The notes below the pieces were generated by a model. It had not been told where the DNA came from, did no database searches, and was given only the letters and a program-made list of their open reading frames with translations. DNA of 36,574 nucleotides. It comes from Actinomycetota bacterium. Lineage in GTDB: Bacteria > Actinomycetota > Actinomycetes > Actinomycetales > Microbacteriaceae. The DNA is taken from positions 1-36,574 of the forward strand of contig JAFDWP010000268.1 of the NCBI GenBank assembly GCA_018268435.1, given 5' to 3'. Made by a program: the position numbers and the translations under genes. Positions 33,044-36,574 of this stretch are shown piece by piece (positions within the stretch are counted from its first letter, which is position 1; each line of letters opens with the position of its first letter).

Positions 33044-33682
33044 ATGCAGACCGCCCGCACCGTACGCCTCATTCGAGGCGCGGCTGCTGCATCGGTCGCC
33101 ACCTTCATGGCGCTGCTCTCGCACGTCGCGGGCGGCGCCGCCATGCCGGGCTGGGTCGGTGTGGCCGTGCCGTGGATCTTCTCCCTGATGGCGTGCACGC
33201 TGCTGGCCGGGCGTGCGTCGTCCCTGCTCCGCCTCACGGTCGGCGTCGCGATCAGCCAGACGCTGTTCCATGCGCTGTTCGTGCTGGGCACGGTCGCTCC
33301 AGGGGGTACGGCCGATCTCGGCGTCTCCGACCACCTGCATGGCATGGCTCCGCCCGCCGCGATGACGTCGACCCCGGCCGTGGCGTCGACGATGTCGATG
33401 ATGTCCGCAGACCCGACGATGTGGTGCTGGCACGGCATCGCTGCGATCGTCACCATCGCGGCTCTGTACCGCGGTGAGCGCGCCGTGCTGCGCCTGCTGC
33501 GCCTGGCCGCCGAGCTTCGCTCCTGGGTGCGCACGGCGCTGCGCCGTCCTGTCCCCGCGTTCGCCGCGCGTCCGGCGCCCCGCCGCATCGCGCACGCCCC
33601 GGGCACTCTTGCCGTTCCGAGACTCCGGCTGTTCCTTTCGGCCCTCGGGCGGCGCGGCCCGCCGCAGACCACCGCAGTCTGA
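33044..33682 (+). CDS. Met/His-rich membrane protein, first gene of the copper cassette
   Basis: I do not recognise a named family. The 212-residue product has about three to four helices (AAAASVATFMALLSHVAGGA, WVGVAVPWIFSLMACTLLAG, LTVGVAISQTLFHALFVLG, GIAAIVTIAALY). Between helices 3 and 4 lies a loop dense in Met and His: DHLHGMAPP, then MTSTPAVASTMSMM and MWCWHG, which looks suited to bind copper. The C-terminal 65 residues are basic and Pro/Arg-rich, probably cytoplasmic. It precedes a CopC, a PCuAC and a DyP gene on the same strand, so a role in copper import or sensing across the membrane is inferred. Confidence 0.7.
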   Translation: MQTARTVRLIRGAAAASVATFMALLSHVAGGAAMPGWVGVAVPWIFSLMACTLLAGRASSLLRLTVGVAISQTLFHALFVLGTVAPGGTADLGVSDHLHGMAPPAAMTSTPAVASTMSMMSADPTMWCWHGIAAIVTIAALYRGERAVLRLLRLAAELRSWVRTALRRPVPAFAARPAPRRIAHAPGTLAVPRLRLFLSALGRRGPPQTTAV

Positions 33683-33719
33683 CTCTCTCCGCCCGGACGG
33701 CCGTCACGGGCGCTCTCGG

Positions 33720-33736
33720 CCCGAGCTTCGCTCGGG
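33720..33736 (+). terminator. Hairpin between the membrane protein gene and copC
   Basis: CCCGAGC and GCTCGGG form a 7-bp stem around TTC (a UUCG-type tip). A second small hairpin, GCACGC-GCGA-GCGTGC, follows shortly after. No T-tract; it may be an attenuating or processing element. Confidence 0.5.
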
Positions 33737-33795
33737 GTGGTTCAGTCTCTACGCACAGGCACGCGCGAGCGTGCTGTGCGGATCGGTGGTCTCTC

Positions 33796-34443
33796 ATGCG
33801 CATCATCCGCGCCCTGGCCGTCGCGATCGTCGCGGCCGCCCTCGTCGTCGGTGCAGCGATGCCCGCATCGGCGCACGACGAGCTCGTCTCCAGCTCCCCG
33901 ACCAGCGGGCAGCATCTGGATCAGGCGCCGGCGACGGTGTCGCTGGTGTTCTCGGCCGGCATCCTGCCCATCGGCGCCGCGATCGTCGTCGCGGACGGAT
34001 CCGACGTCGACTGGGTCGACGGCGCGCCCGACATGCAGGGTGACACCGTCACGGCGACGATCAAGCAGGGCATGCCCGGTGGTGCGTATGAGCTGCGCTG
34101 GCGGGTGGTGTCCTCCGATGGGCATCCGATCAGCGGGCTCATCCCGTTCACGGTCGGCTCTGCGGCGCCGACGGTGCAGGAGAGCGCGACGCCACGGGAC
34201 ACGGCCGCGCCGGCGCCCGAGGCGTCGCAGAGCACCGCACCGAGCGCACCCGAGAGTCAGGCCACGCCGTACGGCCAGGCCGCTCCCGACAACCAGGGCA
34301 TCCTGCGCCTGGTTCTGATCGGCGTCCTCGGCGCTGCCGTCGCGGCAGCGCTCTTCGCCGGCATCCTCATTCTCTCGCGCCGCAGACAGCGCGGCGCCCC
34401 CGATGCCCCGGGACACGAGTCCGCGGATCGGGAAGACTCCTGA
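33796..34443 (+). CDS. copC: CopC-domain copper-binding protein with C-terminal membrane anchor
   Basis: The 215-residue protein has a Sec signal (residues 1-26, ending PASA) so that the mature chain begins with His27. The CopC beta-barrel follows, with LVSSSPTSGQHLDQAP, VSLVFSAGI and VSSDGHPISGLIPFTV; N-terminal His27 with Asp108 and His110 (D-G-H) are the residues that bind Cu(II) in CopC proteins. A Pro/Ala/Ser-rich linker leads to a membrane helix (LVLIGVLGAAVAAALFAGILIL) and basic tail. No CopD domain is fused or adjacent. The PCuAC gene starts 13 bases later. Confidence 0.9.
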   Translation: MRIIRALAVAIVAAALVVGAAMPASAHDELVSSSPTSGQHLDQAPATVSLVFSAGILPIGAAIVVADGSDVDWVDGAPDMQGDTVTATIKQGMPGGAYELRWRVVSSDGHPISGLIPFTVGSAAPTVQESATPRDTAAPAPEASQSTAPSAPESQATPYGQAAPDNQGILRLVLIGVLGAAVAAALFAGILILSRRRQRGAPDAPGHESADREDS

Positions 34444-34456
34444 AAGGCATGTTCGT

Positions 34457-35014
34457 ATGAACAGGCACATCATCACGACCCGACTGACCGTCCTTCTCGC
34501 CGCCGGAGCGCTCACCCTGACCGGGTGCACGGCGACCACGACTTCGCCGACCGATACCCCCGCGGCCACGAGTGCGGCGAGCGCCGGCGCGGCGATCGCC
34601 ATCACCGATGCCTGGGTGAAGGCCACCGATTCCGGGATGACCGCGGCGTTCGGCACGCTGAAGAACACCTCCGGCCACGATGTCACCGTCGTCTCAGCGG
34701 CGACACCGGTGTCTTCCTCCGTGCAGCTCCACGAGACCGTGGCGGATGCCTCCGGCACCATGGTCATGCAGGAGAAGAAGGGCGGATTCGTCATCCCGGC
34801 GGGGGGCACGCTCGCGCTTCAGCCCGGCGGCAATCACATCATGCTGATGGGCCTCGCCGCGCCGCTGAAGGCCGGCGACGAGCTTCCCTTCACCCTCACC
34901 TTCGCCGATGGTTCGACCGACGAGTTCAGGGCGCCGATCAAGGACTACTCCGGGGCGAACGAGAACTACGGGACCGGGTCCTCTCCGATGAGCAGCCCGA
35001 GTCCGGGGAACTGA
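34457..35014 (+). CDS. PCuAC-type periplasmic copper chaperone lipoprotein
   Basis: The 185-residue protein has a lipoprotein signal with lipobox LTGC (Cys24), a short Thr/Ser/Ala linker and a PCuAC domain: ITDAWVKATDSGMTAAFGTLKN, LHETVADASGTMVMQ and GGNHIMLMGL. His92, Met104, His127 and Met129 fit closely the Cu(I)-binding H-x10-12-M ... H-x-M pattern of the family, which loads copper into cytochrome oxidase or other extracytoplasmic copper enzymes. ATG 34457 follows AAAGG. Its stop overlaps the DyP start by one base (TGATG), so the two are translationally coupled. Confidence 0.9.
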   Translation: MNRHIITTRLTVLLAAGALTLTGCTATTTSPTDTPAATSAASAGAAIAITDAWVKATDSGMTAAFGTLKNTSGHDVTVVSAATPVSSSVQLHETVADASGTMVMQEKKGGFVIPAGGTLALQPGGNHIMLMGLAAPLKAGDELPFTLTFADGSTDEFRAPIKDYSGANENYGTGSSPMSSPSPGN

Positions 35015-36246
35015 TGGCCGCGCCCGGCATGACTCGCGGCCGGGCGGCCGGACCGACCCGGCGGCAGTTCCTCCTCGGAGGAGCCGTCGCCGGGGTCGGG
35101 GCCGCGACCGCGATCGGCATCGACCTCGCCCTCACCCCTGCCCCCGGCGCACCCCAGGCCGAGGAGGCGCACGCGCCTCTGAACGGCTCGGCGACCGTGC
35201 CGTTCTACGGTGACCACCAGGCCGGTATCGCGACCGATGCGCAAGCGCACGCGACATTCGTCGGCCTCGATCTGCGTCCCGACGTCGATCGCGATGGCCT
35301 TCGCCGGATGATGCGGCTGCTCACCGACGACGCCGCCCGGCTGACCCAGGCCGCCCCCGCCCTGGCCGACTCCGAGCCGGAGCTCGCGGTGGCTCCCGCC
35401 CGACTCACCGTGACGTTCGGGTTCGGACCGGGCCTCGTGGCACGCATCGCCCGCCCCGGTCCGCCGTGGCTGCGGCCGCTGCCGGCGTTCGCCGTTGATC
35501 GGCTCCAGCCCGAGTTCAGCGATGGCGACCTGCTCGTCCAGATCGCCGCGGATGATCCGCTCACGGTCGCACATGCCACCCGGATGCTCCTGAAGGACGT
35601 TCGCAGCTTCACGACGGTGCGCTGGATGCAGCATGGCTTCCGCCGTGCCTACGCAACGATGGCCCCGGGCACGACGATGCGCAACCTGTTCGGCCAGGTC
35701 GACGGAACCGCGAACCCGAAGCCGGGGACCAGCGACTTCGACACGGTTGTCTGGTCCGCGGACGGATGGCTCGCCGGTGGCACGGGTGCTGTCGTCCGGC
35801 GCATCCGGATGGATCTGGACACCTGGGACCAGCTCGACCGCAGCGGCCGAGAGCAGTCGGTGGGCCGCACCCTGAGCAACGGCGCGCCCCTGACCGGCCA
35901 GGGCGAGTACGACGAGCCCGACTTCGCGGCCACCACCGCGACCGGTTTCCCGGTGATCCCCGAGTTCTCGCATCTGCGCCGGGCGCGGTCCGACAACCCG
36001 GCGGAGCGCATCTTCCGCCGTGGCTACAACTACGATCAGCCCCCGGTCGCCGGTCAGGTCTCGGACTCGGGGCTCATCTTCGTGTCCTACCAGGCCGATG
36101 TCGACAGGCAGTTCACGCCTCTGCAGAAGCGCCTCGACGAGCTCGACCTCCTCAACAAGTGGACGACGCCGATCGGATCGGCGGTGTTCGCGATCCCTCC
36201 GGGCTGCGACAGCGGCGGCTACGTCGGCGAGACCCTGCTGGCATAG
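35014..36246 (+). CDS. Tat-exported DyP-type haem peroxidase (EfeB/DtpA-like)
   Basis: The 410-residue protein starts with a twin-arginine signal (PTRRQFLLGGAVAG at 14-27), so it is folded with haem in the cytoplasm and exported. The DyP hallmarks are GQVDGT at 227-232 (distal Asp230), proximal haem His320 in PEFSHLRRA and the distal Arg in IFRRGYNY. It groups with the A-class (EfeB/DtpA). In Streptomyces lividans such an enzyme is encoded with a PCuAC/Sco-like copper chaperone set and helps mature a copper oxidase; the same link with CopC and PCuAC is visible here. No EfeU/EfeO iron genes are adjacent. ATG 35014 overlaps the PCuAC stop; ATG 35029 is an alternative. Confidence 0.92.
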   Translation: MAAPGMTRGRAAGPTRRQFLLGGAVAGVGAATAIGIDLALTPAPGAPQAEEAHAPLNGSATVPFYGDHQAGIATDAQAHATFVGLDLRPDVDRDGLRRMMRLLTDDAARLTQAAPALADSEPELAVAPARLTVTFGFGPGLVARIARPGPPWLRPLPAFAVDRLQPEFSDGDLLVQIAADDPLTVAHATRMLLKDVRSFTTVRWMQHGFRRAYATMAPGTTMRNLFGQVDGTANPKPGTSDFDTVVWSADGWLAGGTGAVVRRIRMDLDTWDQLDRSGREQSVGRTLSNGAPLTGQGEYDEPDFAATTATGFPVIPEFSHLRRARSDNPAERIFRRGYNYDQPPVAGQVSDSGLIFVSYQADVDRQFTPLQKRLDELDLLNKWTTPIGSAVFAIPPGCDSGGYVGETLLA

Positions 36247-36256
36247 CCCGGAGGAT

Positions 36257-36294
36257 GAGCGCCGTCCCCCTGCGGTCGCAGGCGGGCGGCGCTC
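36257..36294 (+). terminator. Intrinsic terminator of the copper cassette
   Basis: An 18-base arm pair with two mismatches around a GT tip (outer GAGCGCCG / CGGCGCTC perfect) begins 10 bases after the DyP stop. Confidence 0.75.
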
Positions 36295-36372
36295 AGGAGT
36301 TCATCCGCTCTTTACCTTCCACCACGCGTGTCGCGGGTGCGCCGGGGCACGGGGAAGTCGTACGGTCATGGC

Positions 36373-36391
36373 ATCGGACACGGCGTCCGAT
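36373..36391. promoter_or_regulatory. Inverted repeat upstream of the PIN/PhoH gene
   Basis: ATCGGAC and GTCCGAT, separated by ACGGC, lie about 80 bases before the GTG at 36471. It may be an operator or a hairpin in a long leader; nothing else is seen in 36295-36470. Confidence 0.3.
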
Positions 36392-36470
36392 CGAGTCGGC
36401 CTCAAGGATCGCGACTCGTGGCCCTGGCCGACTCGCCTAGTTCCGGGAATCCCCGGGTCGGGAGAGGGTC

Positions 36471-36574
36471 GTGGCCGCACGCATCGCACTGAAGAGCAGC
36501 ACCCGCACCACCGCCGCGAGCGAGGGAGGTGCAACGCCCGATCAGGATCTGAAGACGTACGTGCTCGACACGTC
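36471..36574 (+). CDS. PIN-domain / PhoH-family protein, N-terminal part only
   Basis: From GTG 36471 (GGAGAGGG upstream) the frame reads to the end of the window, 34 residues, ending LKTYVLDTS. That phrase is the first beta strand and catalytic Asp of a PIN domain, and it is typical of actinobacterial PhoH proteins with an N-terminal PIN domain and a C-terminal ATPase (Rv1095-like). The rest lies outside, so a stand-alone PIN nuclease cannot be excluded. Confidence 0.65.
   Translation, partial: MAARIALKSSTRTTAASEGGATPDQDLKTYVLDT

Noticed and set aside
35014..36246. EfeUOB iron-uptake system
   Set aside because: Only the DyP (EfeB-like) component is present; neighbours are copper proteins and no EfeU or EfeO is found.

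Overview
This is a high-GC actinobacterial chromosome segment, most like Microbacterium or a close relative in the Microbacteriaceae. The evidence is GC-rich DNA with long shadow reading frames, frequent GTG starts, and gene orders known from Actinobacteria: PMT/rsmI divergent, metG-tatD-rsmA-ispE, eno-ftsB-DUF501, and ilvA / greA / DUF4307 / trhA / uppS. The taxon is an inference from protein style and synteny; no 16S or marker search was possible.

Layout. 1-5.2 kb: the start of a protein O-mannosyltransferase, divergent from rsmI, then a lipoprotein serine hydrolase, metG and tatD. 5.2-10.4 kb: a broken MFS gene, rsmA, a short palindrome-rich AT-richer patch fused to a DUF998 membrane gene, an aldo/keto reductase and ispE. 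10.4-15.7 kb: a LacI regulator and the sugar ABC operon mmsA-mmsB-chvE; both promoters carry the same 16-bp operator-like palindrome. 15.8-19.5 kb: eno, ftsB-like, DUF501 and a membrane-anchored subtilase. 19.5-22.7 kb: type II NADH dehydrogenase with an Ala/Pro/Lys tail, glutamate decarboxylase, and a tRNA with a UAA anticodon. 22.7-26 kb: a PLP-fold aldolase/deaminase overlapping a sugar-lactone oxidase, then lemA. 26-30.5 kb: a YcaQ/AlkX-type DNA glycosylase divergent from an AI-2E-family permease and ilvA, then greA on the other strand. 30.5-33 kb: DUF4307, a small membrane protein, trhA and uppS. 33-36.3 kb: a copper-handling cassette (Met/His-rich membrane protein, CopC, PCuAC lipoprotein, Tat-exported DyP peroxidase). 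The window ends inside a PIN/PhoH-type gene. No gene-free stretch exceeds 300 bases.

Functional picture. Most genes are housekeeping: translation (rsmI, metG, rsmA), isoprenoid and cell-envelope supply (ispE, uppS, PMT), glycolysis (eno), respiration (ndh), division (ftsB) and transcription (greA). The accessory parts are the LacI-controlled sugar importer, the copper/DyP cassette and the aldolase/lactone-oxidase pair.

The most notable signals are regulatory or structural. At least twelve genes have a -10-like hexamer ending only 6-7 bases before the start codon, which points to widespread leaderless transcription. The PMT/rsmI pair compresses two such promoters into a 25-bp palindrome. Other points are a Leu(UAA)-anticodon tRNA without a long variable arm in a window where I saw no in-frame TTA codon, a possible mobile-element remnant after rsmA, and gene losses relative to known actinobacterial synteny (no rpfB, no mca). 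I did not find a clear, wholly new multi-gene system; no CRISPR, phage, toxin-antitoxin or intact IS was seen.
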